NCBI RefSeq assembly: GCF_003585765.1
Contig: NZ_CP021235.1
Location: forward strand, 868,001-932,000
Length of the DNA stretch: 64,000 bases
From: Pontibacter actiniarum
Lineage (GTDB): Bacteria > Bacteroidota > Bacteroidia > Cytophagales > Hymenobacteraceae
Direction: 5' to 3'
Shown here one piece after another: positions 35,094 to 43,860 of the stretch; position 1 is the first letter of the stretch, and the number at the start of each line of letters is the position of its first letter. Below the pieces are notes generated by a model. It saw only the letters and a list, made by a program, of their open reading frames with translations. It had not been told where the DNA came from and did not search any database. A program made the position numbers and the translations under genes.

Positions 35094-35495
35094 ATGGAAG
35101 CTTCGATATTCACAAAGATCGTAAACGGAGAGATTCCTGCTTACAAAATAGCAGAGGACGACCGCTACCTTGCGTTTCTGGACGTGTTCCCGACGGCAAA
35201 GGGCCATACCCTCGTGATACCGAAGCAGCAGGTAGACTACATCTTCGACCTGGATGATGACCTGTACCTGGGCCTGATGGCCTTCGCCAAGAAGGTAGCC
35301 CCCGCCATAGAGAAAGCCATCCCCTGCAAGCGCATAGGTGTGGCCGTGGTGGGGATAGAGGTGCCGCACGCGCATGTGCACCTTATCCCGCTCAACAGCA
35401 TGCAGGACATGAACTTTGCCAACAAGAAGAAGTTCAGCCAGGAAGAGTTCGAAGAAGTAGCCTCTAAAATAAGAGAGGCCTACCATGCCTCGTAA
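35094..35495 (+). CDS. HIT-family nucleotide-binding protein
   Basis: 133 aa. IFTKIVNGEIPAYKIAEDD at the start, FLDVFPTAKGHTLVIPK, and the histidine triad HAHVHLIPL near residue 88. It is a cytoplasmic nucleotide hydrolase or transferase acting on adenosine conjugates. Directly after greA, a common Bacteroidota order. Confidence 0.96.
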   Translation: MEASIFTKIVNGEIPAYKIAEDDRYLAFLDVFPTAKGHTLVIPKQQVDYIFDLDDDLYLGLMAFAKKVAPAIEKAIPCKRIGVAVVGIEVPHAHVHLIPLNSMQDMNFANKKKFSQEEFEEVASKIREAYHAS

Positions 35496-35518
35496 ATAGA
35501 TGGAGATAATATTTTAGG

Positions 35519-35549
35519 AAGCCGGTGCTGCACAAGTGCCGGCTTTTTT
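35519..35549 (+). terminator. Intrinsic terminator of greA-HIT
   Basis: AAGCCGGTGCT pairs with AGTGCCGGCTT (two G-T pairs), followed by six T residues, 23 bases after the HIT stop. Confidence 0.8.
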
Positions 35550-35941
35550 GTTGCTACCTGCTTTTTGCTTTGCCCCTGAAGCGCTTCAGGAGAGGCCGGC
35601 CTTGCGCTATAATTTTATGATTTATGGAGCGATGCAGTGGCTAACTGTGTTGTTCCCAGTCCTTGGGTTGAGCGCCTTGTGCCTGTTGCGGTGCCCGTAA
35701 GGGCAGCCTGCAGCGGAGCTAATAGAGGGCCGCTACCCCCGGAGCAGCTTCAGGCACACAGCGCGATGCCCTTATCGAGGGCCCCTACCCCCAGGACGAG
35801 CCCTCGCGGGCATGAGCGCCCCAAAGTATAAAGTGAAACGTTAGGGACTTGGGAGCTGCAGGATGAACGGAAGATCGAAAGGGTAGCTTGGCTGTAGATG
35901 CGGAGAGCAGTGGCAATGGAAGTATAAGCAGGGGCAGTCGG

Positions 35942-35966
35942 AGGCACAAGCGGACGCTTGCGCCAG
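35942..35966 (+). repeat. REP-like repeat, copy A
   Basis: 25 bases identical to copy C. The core is the palindrome CAAGCGGACGCTTG followed by CGCCAG, preceded by AAGTATAA at 35930-35937. Confidence 0.75.
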
Positions 35967-36040
35967 AAGAGAGTACGGCCAAAGCTGTACAGGTGTGGCT
36001 CTGCGAGCCAGTTGAGTCACAGACTCGACATTATAATAAG

Positions 36041-36076
36041 ACACAAGTCTGAAGGCTTGCGCCAGCAGGAGTGTTT
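36041..36076 (+). repeat. REP-like repeat, copy B (variant stem)
   Basis: CAAGTCTGAAGGCTTG forms an equivalent hairpin (one G-T pair) and is followed by the same CGCCAG. The extension AGGAGTGTTTA is shared in part with 24848-24872. Confidence 0.65.
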
Positions 36077-36097
36077 AAGTATAAACAGAGGCAATCA

Positions 36098-36122
36098 AGG
36101 CACAAGCGGACGCTTGCGCCAG
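36098..36122 (+). repeat. REP-like repeat, copy C
   Basis: Identical over 25 bases to copy A at a distance of 156 bases, and likewise preceded by AAGTATAA (36077-36084) and a related GGCA-containing linker. Confidence 0.75.
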
Positions 36123-36163
36123 GGGCATGGTAAATTAGAACAAATAAGTAGTATGAAAAGGCG

Positions 36164-36736
36164 CTATTTACTAGCCAGCCTATCGGGGTTATCCGTTAAA
36201 AAGCTCTTCCACGACTTGCCGCCCTGCTTGGCATTGTTGCCTTTCTGGTAATGATGGCAGAGTGCCACACCCAGCGCATCGGTTGCGTCGAGCAGCTTGG
36301 GGGCTTCCTGTATCTTCAGGATTTGCATCAGCATGGCCGCTACCTGCTCCTTGGAGGCATTGCCGTTTCCGGTGATCGACTGCTTGATCTTCTTCGGGGC
36401 GTACTCTACGTAAGGAATGTCGCGGGAGAGGGCGGCAGCGATGGCCACGCCCTGCGCACGGCCCAGCTTGAGCATACTTTGCACGTTGGTACCGTAAAAA
36501 GGCGACTCAATGGCCAGCTCGTCGGGCAGGTACTCGTCGATAAGCTGTATCATGCGGTCAAAAATTTTCTTTAACTTGATGGCGTGGTTGCTGTAGCTCT
36601 TCAAGTGGATAACGCCGTACTGTAGCACTTGTACCTTAGGCCCAGTCACTTCAATCAGGCCGTAGCCCATTACCTGTGTGCCGGGGTCAATGCCAAGTAT
36701 AAGTTTATTAGGCGGAAGTGCAGAAGAGTAAACCAT
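36164..36736 (-). CDS. ruvC: Crossover junction endodeoxyribonuclease RuvC
   Basis: 190 aa. Catalytic carboxylates appear in [18 protein letters not shown] (first Asp), [16 protein letters not shown] (Glu) and [13 protein letters not shown] (last Asp pair). It resolves Holliday junctions with RuvAB. The short C-terminal tail [17 protein letters not shown] is longer than in E. coli. The start codon lies 25 bases from the divergent membrane-protein gene. Confidence 0.97.
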   Translation of the reverse strand: MVYSSALPPNKLILGIDPGTQVMGYGLIEVTGPKVQVLQYGVIHLKSYSNHAIKLKKIFDRMIQLIDEYLPDELAIESPFYGTNVQSMLKLGRAQGVAIAAALSRDIPYVEYAPKKIKQSITGNGNASKEQVAAMLMQILKIQEAPKLLDATDALGVALCHHYQKGNNAKQGGKSWKSFLTDNPDRLASK

Positions 36737-36761
36737 AGAGGTGCAAAATTAAGACAATATC

Positions 36762-37751
36762 TTGAACATCAATCCCCATAAAAGATTCCTTTTGCTTCTG
36801 GCGAAAACGCTGGTGGCCGGTCTCACGCTGTTCCTGCTCTACCAGGCGATCTGGACGGCACCGGACGCATTCCTGAGCTGGCGCGAAATCCTGCTGCAGG
36901 CCGTGCAGAGCCCGCTTCGCTACCTGTTTGCACTCGTGGCCGTGCTTATCCCCGTGAACTGGGGCTTTGAGGCCCGCAAATGGCAGCTGCTGGGGCAGAA
37001 GCTGGAGCCCATTTCTTTCCTGCAGGCCTACCGCGCCGTCATGGTGGGGCTCACCCTGGGCTTTATCACCCCCAACCGCCTCGGCGACTACGCGGGGCGC
37101 GTACTGGAGCTCAAGAGCAGGCAGCGCCTGGAGGCTATCGGGGCGATTTTTATCGGGAGGTTCTGCCAGTTGGTCGCTACTGTGCTCGCCGGCTCGGGTG
37201 GCTTGCTGTACTTTATCTTTATGCTGGGCTGGCAAAGCTACCCGGAAGTGGCGCTAAGCCTGCTGGTGCTGCTGCTGGCCCTGTGCGCGGCCATGCTGCT
37301 CCTGCTCTACAACGCCAGGGCGATGGTGGCCATTGTGGCAGCTGTAAAGCCCCTGCGCAGGCTCGTGCCTTACCTGGCAGTGATGGGCACCTACACCTCC
37401 AGGGAGATGACGCGGCTGCTGTGGTTGTCGCTGGGCCGGTACACGGTGTTTCTGGGCCAGTTCATCCTGCTGCTGATTCTTTTTAACGTGCACCTGAGCC
37501 CGCTCCAGTACCTGAGCGGTGTATCCGGCACCTTTTTTCTGAAGTCGGTGGTGCCCTCCGTCAGCCTGCTCTCAGACCTGGGGGTGCGGGAGTTGTCTGC
37601 GATGTACCTTTTTGGCTTGTTGGGGCAGGAGCGGCTGCAGGTGCTCAGCGCGAGCCTGAGCCTTTGGCTGCTCAACATTGCGGTGCCGAGCGTAGTAGGG
37701 CTGATCTTTGTGCTGCGCCTGCGCCTGGCAAGAAAGGGAGTGGCGGCATGA
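36762..37751 (+). CDS. Lysylphosphatidylglycerol synthase TM-region/UPF0104 family membrane protein
   Basis: 329 aa, about eight TM helices. Motifs GFITPNRLGDYAGRVLELK and SVVPSVSLLSDLGVRELSAMYLFG are typical of the UPF0104/AglD-like family of flippase-like or synthase-TM proteins. It starts at TTG 36762, as no ATG is near. Its stop overlaps the next gene (ATGA), so it is translationally coupled to the glycosyltransferase. It may move or present a lipid-linked sugar; this is inference. Confidence 0.85.
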   Translation: MNINPHKRFLLLLAKTLVAGLTLFLLYQAIWTAPDAFLSWREILLQAVQSPLRYLFALVAVLIPVNWGFEARKWQLLGQKLEPISFLQAYRAVMVGLTLGFITPNRLGDYAGRVLELKSRQRLEAIGAIFIGRFCQLVATVLAGSGGLLYFIFMLGWQSYPEVALSLLVLLLALCAAMLLLLYNARAMVAIVAAVKPLRRLVPYLAVMGTYTSREMTRLLWLSLGRYTVFLGQFILLLILFNVHLSPLQYLSGVSGTFFLKSVVPSVSLLSDLGVRELSAMYLFGLLGQERLQVLSASLSLWLLNIAVPSVVGLIFVLRLRLARKGVAA

Positions 37752-38881
37752 CCTGGCTGCTGACCCTGGTGCTGCTGGCTTACGGCTGGATAATTGTACG
37801 CCGCTGGTGGGCCTGGCAAAAGATGCCTGTTGTGCCTGCCCCGGCGGCCTACCAGCCTGTTACTCCTGTCACCGTCATAATTCCGGTGCGGAATGAGGCA
37901 AACCACATCCTGCACCTGCTGGCAGACCTGGACCGGCAGCGCTACCCGAAAGAACTGCTGGAGGTGTTGGTGGTAGATGACAGCTCCGAAGACGAGACCG
38001 CGGCCTGCGTTGCGGCGTTTGCAGCGGAGAGTACCTTGCCTGTTAAACTTTTTCAGTTGCATGATTATGTAAAGCAGGAGGGGAAGAAAGCCGCCGTGCA
38101 GCACGGGGTGGCGCAGGCACAGGGCGAGCTACTGGTGTTCACCGACGGCGACTGCAGGGTAGGGGAGGAGTGGCTCCGGTCCTATGCCTACCTCTATGAA
38201 ACGGAGCGGCCTTATTTCATTAGCGGGCCCGTTAGCTTCCGGCCTACACCCACACACTTCGAGCGGATGCAGTTGGTGGAGTTCGCCAGCTTGATCGGTA
38301 TTGGAGGTGCCTCTATTGCGTTAGGCAAACCGAACATGTGCAACGGCGCCAACCTGGCCTACCGGAAAGATGTATTCGAGAAAGTAGGGGGCTTTGCCGG
38401 CAACGAGCACATAGCCAGCGGCGACGACGAGTTCCTGCTCCACAAAGTGGATAAGTCTTTCTCGGGGAAGGTGAAATTTCTGAAAAATCCTAAAGCTATA
38501 GTTTACACTGAGGCGCGTAAAACACTGGTTTCCTTTGTGCAGCAGCGGGTAAGGTGGGCCAGCAAGTGGAAGAGCTACCAAAGTGTGCCGGTGCAGCTGG
38601 TGGCGCTGTGTGTTTTCCTGGTCAACTTCCTGCTTTTCCTGGCTATACCGCTGGTGCTGTGGGGCAGCCTGCCGCTAGGGGCCTTTTTGTCTGCGTATGC
38701 TGTCAAATTTGCGATCGATTTTTTATTTTTAAGTTTGATCCTGGGCTTTACGGGGCAGCAGAAGTACCTCTGGTACATGCTCCCCCTGCAGCTCGTATAC
38801 ATTCCCTACGTGGTCTTTACAGCTATATTCGGCCTTTTGGGGCACTATCGCTGGAAAGGCCGAAGCATTAGAACCCTATGA
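37748..38881 (+). CDS. Family 2 glycosyltransferase, membrane-bound
   Basis: 377 aa from ATG 37748, which overlaps the previous stop as ATGA. Longer upstream frame starts were rejected for this reason. One N-terminal TM helix, then the GT2 domain: VTVIIPVRNEANHI, VVDDSSEDET, the DxD-like FTDGDCRV, ASGDDEFLLHKV and QQRVRWASKW (the QxxRW motif). Three C-terminal TM helices follow. It is a processive-type inverting transferase at the inner membrane; the sugar is unknown. Confidence 0.93.
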   Translation: MTWLLTLVLLAYGWIIVRRWWAWQKMPVVPAPAAYQPVTPVTVIIPVRNEANHILHLLADLDRQRYPKELLEVLVVDDSSEDETAACVAAFAAESTLPVKLFQLHDYVKQEGKKAAVQHGVAQAQGELLVFTDGDCRVGEEWLRSYAYLYETERPYFISGPVSFRPTPTHFERMQLVEFASLIGIGGASIALGKPNMCNGANLAYRKDVFEKVGGFAGNEHIASGDDEFLLHKVDKSFSGKVKFLKNPKAIVYTEARKTLVSFVQQRVRWASKWKSYQSVPVQLVALCVFLVNFLLFLAIPLVLWGSLPLGAFLSAYAVKFAIDFLFLSLILGFTGQQKYLWYMLPLQLVYIPYVVFTAIFGLLGHYRWKGRSIRTL

Positions 38882-39135
38882 GCAACAATGAGTTTGACAT
38901 ACTGGACGAGTTATACTTTGTAACGGCGTACCCCGATTTAAAAAGCACGCTTTCTTTAACCGATAGCGAGCTTTGCGCTGCCCTTCAGTCACTTATACAG
39001 CAGGGGTATGTCCGCATCCTGTACCCGGACCAGGATACGGAGCACACGTACGACGAAACCACCTTCGGGCAGCACTGCCAGCAGTACTACTTCCTGGCTA
39101 CGAAGGCGGGGTTAGTTGTACACAACTCCATTTAA
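38878..39135 (+). CDS. Small hypothetical protein coupled to the glycosyltransferase
   Basis: 85 aa, starting within the preceding stop (ATGA). Sequence FDILDELYFVTAYPDLKSTLSLTDSELCAALQSLIQQGYVRILYPD looks like a winged-helix fold, with an acidic tail. Related small proteins sit next to glycosyltransferases in Bacteroidota. No function known. Confidence 0.75.
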   Translation: MSNNEFDILDELYFVTAYPDLKSTLSLTDSELCAALQSLIQQGYVRILYPDQDTEHTYDETTFGQHCQQYYFLATKAGLVVHNSI

Positions 39136-39862
39136 GCCTGCCTAAGCAACCTCTAAAGCCTGCAGGTGCAGCTGAGTCACTTGCCTCTCCGTTCCCGTTA
39201 GCCGGGAAGGGAGCAGCTGTAGCTTAAAGTTGTTGTGATGCTTGTCGGGTTAAGGGGTTGACAACAAAATGGATAAGTATGGCTTTAAGCCCTGGTGCAG
39301 TCTGCAAAGGGTAGAATTGCGTGTGCGCTAAAAAAGCTCAAAACCTCTGAACAATTTGGCGCCTTTCTAATTTAACAGGTATGCCGCTTTATATCCCTAG
39401 CAGTAGGTATTTCATGTGGAGGGGCAGCTGCTTATTTTGGAGGCTGGTTTTGTAGGTAACTTCCTCCTTCCGGAGGGTGTTTTGCAATACGTTTGGTAGT
39501 CGTTGCGGTGCCTTGGGTGCACCTCCGGGGGCTGTGCATAAAAGGCGTTGGGCCAGAAAGAGCTGGTGGTTTGGTGGTTACCGCGCCGCGCATTGTTTAG
39601 GGGGCAAACTCCAGAACAAGCCGCGCCGCATTATCGTTAACCCCACTGCACCGTGCCTGCGTTAATCGAGCGGAGGCAGCCTTTGAGCCAGCCACGTATG
39701 CGTTGCCGTGCAACGTGCGCTGTTGGGGCACCGGAACGCGCGTTCCAGTGGAGGATCGCCCTAAAGTGAGCTTTTATTTGTACTTTTACTTAAGTTTTAG
39801 AACAGCTTTTGTTACAGGTTTCCGCCTAAAAGAGCTGACGATCCTAAAAGTTACGATACCGA
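39136..39862. other. Long spacer without recognised gene
   Basis: About 730 bases. No frame with convincing coding character. A CCTCC/GGAGG hairpin near 39460 with a T-run may terminate the upstream operon. TTATCGTTAACCCCACT (17 nt) near 39632 also occurs at the start of the lipid kinase gene (around 18164) and may be chance. Confidence 0.4.
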
Positions 39863-41086
39863 ATGTCTGATATACTAGTACCGAACCCACAGCAGGAGCT
39901 TAACCTGAAAAAGCTGGAGCTATCGGCGTTGCTTGAGATTACCCAGGCAATTAACGATAACCTGCCGGAGGGTGCGCTGTACAAAATCTACCGCTTCACG
40001 CTGCTGGCCCAGCTGCAGATCAGCCGGCTGACCCTCTTTGTGCATGACGAGGGCTGGCACTGCAAAGTATGCGCTGGCACGGAGCAGGACTTCACAAGGG
40101 TGCCGCTCCCCGAGCAGATCCTGCAGGTGAAGGAAATCACCAAGATGTCGAAGCTGCAGGTAGACAAGAAGTGGCGCTGCTTCGATATCGTTATTCCGAT
40201 CCTGCATAACGGAAAGGTGCTGGCCTTTGTGATGATCGGTAAAATCCAGCCGTACTACAACAACCTGGATGCCCTGAACTTTGTGCAGACGGTGAGTAAC
40301 ATTATGCTGGTGGCCATTGAGAACCACCGGATGGCGCGGCAGCGCCTGGTGCAGGAGTCTATCCGCCGCGAGATTGAGATCGCCCGCGAGGTGCAGTCTA
40401 TGCTGTTCCCCAAAAGCCTGCCCAACGATACCGACGTAGCCATACACGCGAGCTATATTCCGCACTCCTCCATTGGCGGCGACTACTACGACTTTGTGGA
40501 GATCGATGCCGACCAGTTTCTCTTTTGTGTGGCCGATGTGTCGGGCAAAGGAGTGCCGGCCTCGCTGCTGATGTCGAATTTCCAGGCCGGGCTGCGCACG
40601 ATCCTGCGCCAGAACACCGACCTGAGCACCGTGGTGTCGGAGCTGAATAACCTGATCTACCGCAATGCCATTGCCGAGAAGTTCATCACGACCTTTGTGG
40701 CGATCTACAACCGCAGAACCCGGGAGCTGAGCTACGTAAACGCGGGGCATAACGCGCCTATCCTGCTTCACCAGGATAATACGCACCAACTCCTAAACGA
40801 GGGCTGCACCATGCTCGGCGTGTTTGACGTGCTGCCGTTCCTGAACGTGGGCAGAGTGCATGTGCCGGAGCAGTCGATCGTGCTGTGCTACACCGACGGC
40901 CTGACAGAGGTGTTTGACGAGGACGAGGCGGAGTTCGGCATTGAAGGTACCATCGGCTTTCTGAAGCGCAACCGTTTCCTGAGCTCCAAAATGCTGCACC
41001 TGCAACTGCTCCGCGAGATTAACCTCTACAACGAGGAGGCAACCTTCAACGACGATATCACGTTGCTTTCCTGCCGCTTTAAGTAG
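39863..41086 (+). CDS. GAF-like/SpoIIE (PP2C-type) phosphatase
   Basis: 407 aa. N-terminal GAF-like sensor (about residues 20-165), a linking helix REIEIAREVQSMLFPKSLP, then the SpoIIE/RsbU phosphatase domain with metal-binding IGGDYYDFVEI, VADVSGKGVPASLLMS, YVNAGHNAP, CYTDGLTEVFDED and NDDITLLSCRF. Such proteins dephosphorylate anti-anti-sigma or STAS proteins in partner-switching. No partner kinase or STAS gene is adjacent. Confidence 0.94.
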   Translation: MSDILVPNPQQELNLKKLELSALLEITQAINDNLPEGALYKIYRFTLLAQLQISRLTLFVHDEGWHCKVCAGTEQDFTRVPLPEQILQVKEITKMSKLQVDKKWRCFDIVIPILHNGKVLAFVMIGKIQPYYNNLDALNFVQTVSNIMLVAIENHRMARQRLVQESIRREIEIAREVQSMLFPKSLPNDTDVAIHASYIPHSSIGGDYYDFVEIDADQFLFCVADVSGKGVPASLLMSNFQAGLRTILRQNTDLSTVVSELNNLIYRNAIAEKFITTFVAIYNRRTRELSYVNAGHNAPILLHQDNTHQLLNEGCTMLGVFDVLPFLNVGRVHVPEQSIVLCYTDGLTEVFDEDEAEFGIEGTIGFLKRNRFLSSKMLHLQLLREINLYNEEATFNDDITLLSCRFK

Positions 41087-41190
41087 TTTTAGTAAGCATT
41101 TTGATACCTTGCGAAGTCGTTGGTAAAGGGCAGGAAGCGCTTGGCTTCTCCTTTTGCCAGGGATAAGCACACCTAAGCCCAGCATTTTAA

Positions 41191-41823
41191 GTGATCCGCT
41201 TCTATAAGACGCCCTGGCTCCTGAAAAAGCTAATGTCCAGCTGCTACACCTGGCACCGGGAGGTGCAGGGAAAGGTGCTGTACCTTACGTTTGACGATGG
41301 CCCGATACCGGAGGTGACGCCGTGGGTGCTGGAGCAGCTGGCAACCTATAAAGCCAAAGCGACCTTCTTTTGTGTAGGCGAAAACCTGGCAAAGCACCCG
41401 GCCATTGCCCGGCAGGTGCTGGCGCAGGGCCACCTGCTCGCGAACCACACTTTTAACCACCTGAAAGGCTGGCAGACACCCCTGGAGCAATACGTGCGGA
41501 ACACCGCTGACTGCCAACAGGAGCTGGAGAAGCTACAGCCAAACGGCGGCAGGCTTTTTCGCCCTCCCTACGGCCGTATCAGCAAAAAGCAGGCGCAGGT
41601 GCTGGCTCCGCACTACGAACTCATCATGTGGGATGTGCTCACCAACGATTACGACCGCAGCCTGTCGGCGGAGGAGTGCCTGCGGCAAAGTATAAAAAGC
41701 ACCCAAAGCGGCAGCATCATCGTATTTCACGACAGCCTAAAGGCGAAGCGCAACATGATGTACGCCCTGCCACGCTATCTGGAGCATTTTACCAGGCTGG
41801 GCTACACCTTCGAGACCCTATGA
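41191..41823 (+). CDS. Polysaccharide deacetylase family protein
   Basis: 210 aa from GTG 41191. NodB motifs: LYLTFDDGPIPEVTPWVL (motif 1, metal Asp), LANHTFNHLKGW (motif 2, H-x3-H metal ligands), RPPYGRISKKQ (motif 3), WDVLTNDYD (motif 4) and IIVFHDSLKA (motif 5). There is no clear signal peptide. It removes acetyl groups from N-acetylated sugars of an envelope or capsular glycan. Its stop overlaps the start of the following glycosyltransferase. Confidence 0.93.
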   Translation: MIRFYKTPWLLKKLMSSCYTWHREVQGKVLYLTFDDGPIPEVTPWVLEQLATYKAKATFFCVGENLAKHPAIARQVLAQGHLLANHTFNHLKGWQTPLEQYVRNTADCQQELEKLQPNGGRLFRPPYGRISKKQAQVLAPHYELIMWDVLTNDYDRSLSAEECLRQSIKSTQSGSIIVFHDSLKAKRNMMYALPRYLEHFTRLGYTFETL

Positions 41824-42911
41824 TTGTATCGGTAGCCTATTTTATACTTTACTTCTCTCTATTTCTGATACTGCTGGCCCTGCTGGTCTTTAACCGCAAG
41901 CGCTATACTTTTAAGCATACCCAGCACCCGCGGGTTAGCATCCTGATTGCGGCCCGCAACGAGGAGCACACGATTCTGCGCTGTCTGCACGCACTGGAGG
42001 CGCTGGACTACCCCAAGGGCAAGCTGGAGGTGCTGATAGGCGATGACGCCTCTACCGATAATACCCGCGCAGTGATCGACCGGTTCATCCAGGACAAGCC
42101 ACACTATACGTGTATCACCGTGACCCACACCCTGGGCAAGGCAAAAGGGAAGGCTAACGTGCTGGCGCACCTGGCCAAGCTGGCCACGACAGAGTATTTC
42201 TTTTACACCGATGCCGACATTGCGGTGCCGCCGGAATGGGTAAAGGCCATGCTGGCAGCGCTAACGGAAGAGGTGGGAGTGGTCACAGGCATCACGACGA
42301 TAGCAGGCGACTCCTTTTTCGCCCGGTTGCAGGCCATGGATTGGCTGTATGTACTGGGGCTGATGCAGGTAGTGTCGGACCTGAGGCTACCGGTTACCGC
42401 CATGGGCAACAACATGCTGCTGCGCCGCCGCGCCTATGAGCAGGTGGGGGGCTTCGAAAGTATAGACTTTACCATCACTGAGGATATCGCCATCTTTAAC
42501 CAGGTGCTCCGGCGCGGCTGGCGCTTCCGAAACATCTACGACCGCCAGGTGCTAGCGCTCTCCACACCGGCTGCTACTTTTAAACTCTTCCTGCACCAGC
42601 GCAAGCGCTGGATGCGCGGCTCCATGCACCTGCCCTTCTACATGGCCGTCGTCTTTGTACTCCACTCGGCGTACTACCCGGTTCTGCTGCCCTTCTTCGC
42701 GTATACGTCGGTGGGGGTGATGCTTTCCATCTTTGCCTTTAAGCTGCTGCTGCAGAGCCTGTACCTGCACGTTTGCCTGCGCCGCCTCGGCCGCAGCGTC
42801 CGCTGGTACATGTACCTTTTCTTCGAGCTATACCTGGTCGTGTCTTCTGTCATACTTATCGTGTACTTCTTCCTGCCGGTTAAAACAGTGTGGAAGGGGC
42901 GGAAGTACTAG
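41820..42911 (+). CDS. Family 2 glycosyltransferase
   Basis: 363 aa from ATG 41820 (overlaps the deacetylase stop as ATGA). N-terminal TM helix, then VSILIAARNEEHTIL, IGDDASTDNT, FYTDADIAVPPEW (DxD), TITEDIAIFNQVLRRG and HQRKRWMRG (QxxRW-like). Three C-terminal TM helices. It resembles the glycosyltransferase at 37748 in layout. Coupling to a deacetylase suggests a glycan made by this enzyme and trimmed by the neighbour. Confidence 0.94.
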   Translation: MIVSVAYFILYFSLFLILLALLVFNRKRYTFKHTQHPRVSILIAARNEEHTILRCLHALEALDYPKGKLEVLIGDDASTDNTRAVIDRFIQDKPHYTCITVTHTLGKAKGKANVLAHLAKLATTEYFFYTDADIAVPPEWVKAMLAALTEEVGVVTGITTIAGDSFFARLQAMDWLYVLGLMQVVSDLRLPVTAMGNNMLLRRRAYEQVGGFESIDFTITEDIAIFNQVLRRGWRFRNIYDRQVLALSTPAATFKLFLHQRKRWMRGSMHLPFYMAVVFVLHSAYYPVLLPFFAYTSVGVMLSIFAFKLLLQSLYLHVCLRRLGRSVRWYMYLFFELYLVVSSVILIVYFFLPVKTVWKGRKY

Positions 42912-43089
42912 GGAGATGGCAAGTAGCGCCTGCCCCGGATCTTTCGCCCACGGTACCGGAAAGGATGTCTGGCTGCTGTCTGTTGCCTAACTCCTGGCCG
43001 CCTGCAAGTATAAAATTCCTAACTTGCGGCTTAAATCGAAGTAACACACCGTCTCGGCCGTGGGGCCGGCGGTAAAAGATAGCTGATAC

Positions 43090-43857
43090 ATGAATTTAGT
43101 TGATTCGCACGCACATATTTACGCTGAGAAATTCGATGCTGACCGCGCCGAAGCCATGGAGCGGGCACAGCAGGAGGGGGTAAGTAAAATCTACATGCCC
43201 AACATCGACCATACTTCTATTGATGCCATGCTGGAGGCAGAGCAGAAGTATCCGCAGGCTTGCATCCCGATGATGGGCCTGCACCCGACCTCTGTTGACA
43301 AGGATTTTGAGCGGGAGCTTTACCTGGTGGAGGAGTGGCTGGATAAGCGCAGCTTTGCCGCCGTGGGAGAGTGCGGCATCGACTTGTACTGGGACAAAAC
43401 CTTCCTGCCCCAGCAGCAGGAGGCCCTGAAGGTGCAGGTGGAGCTGGCTAAAAAGCACCGCCTGCCGATCGTGCTGCACACCCGCGACTCTTTTAACGAA
43501 GCCTATGAGATTGTGGCTGCGGCACAGGATGGTACCCTGACAGGTGTCTTCCACTGTTTCAGCGGCACCGTGGAAGAGGCTGAAAAGGTGAAGGAGCTGG
43601 GCTTCCTGATGGGGATCGGCGGTGTGGCGACCTTTAAGAACGGCGGCCTGGATAAGGTGCTGCCGTATGTGCAGCTGGAGGACCTGGTGCTGGAGACCGA
43701 TTGCCCATACCTGGCGCCAACGCCGCACCGCGGCAAGCGCAATGAGCCCGTGTACCTGCCGCTAATCGCGCAGCGCGTGGCCGACCTGTTGCAGAAGCCG
43801 GTGCAGGAAGTGGCAGAAAAGACAACGGCCAATGCGCTTAACCTCTTTAAGCTGTAA
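43090..43857 (+). CDS. TatD family metal-dependent hydrolase
   Basis: 255 aa. LVDSHAHIYAEKF (HxH metal ligands), GECGIDLYWD (catalytic Glu), PIVLHTRDSFNEA, FHCFSGT and LETDCPYLAP. It is a deoxyribonuclease-like amidohydrolase with a TIM-barrel fold. It starts the pair with asparaginase, 3 bases apart. Confidence 0.96.
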   Translation: MNLVDSHAHIYAEKFDADRAEAMERAQQEGVSKIYMPNIDHTSIDAMLEAEQKYPQACIPMMGLHPTSVDKDFERELYLVEEWLDKRSFAAVGECGIDLYWDKTFLPQQQEALKVQVELAKKHRLPIVLHTRDSFNEAYEIVAAAQDGTLTGVFHCFSGTVEEAEKVKELGFLMGIGGVATFKNGGLDKVLPYVQLEDLVLETDCPYLAPTPHRGKRNEPVYLPLIAQRVADLLQKPVQEVAEKTTANALNLFKL

Positions 43858-43860
43858 GGT

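Larger units (their letters stand above)
35496..36163. other. Repeat-rich intergenic region
   Basis: About 670 bases without a gene. After the HIT terminator come two degenerate units (GAGGGCCGCTACCCCCGGAG near 35725 and GAGGGCCCCTACCCCCAGGA near 35777), three AAGTATAA octamers (35824, 35930, 36077) and three copies of a palindromic CACAAG...CTTGCGCCAG repeat. Confidence 0.6.

Noticed and set aside
37664..37747. Upstream extension of the first glycosyltransferase frame
   Set aside because: It overlaps the membrane-protein gene by 28 codons. The ATGA overlap at 37748 is the natural start.
39477..39665. 62-codon frame ending in an IVNPT-like segment similar to lipid kinases
   Set aside because: Only five residues and 17 bases match the kinase gene at 18139. 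The rest is Trp/Arg/Gly-rich and unlike a protein. Chance cannot be excluded.
41628..41819. Upstream extension of the second glycosyltransferase frame
   Set aside because: It lies within the deacetylase gene, which has all NodB motifs. The true start is ATG 41820.
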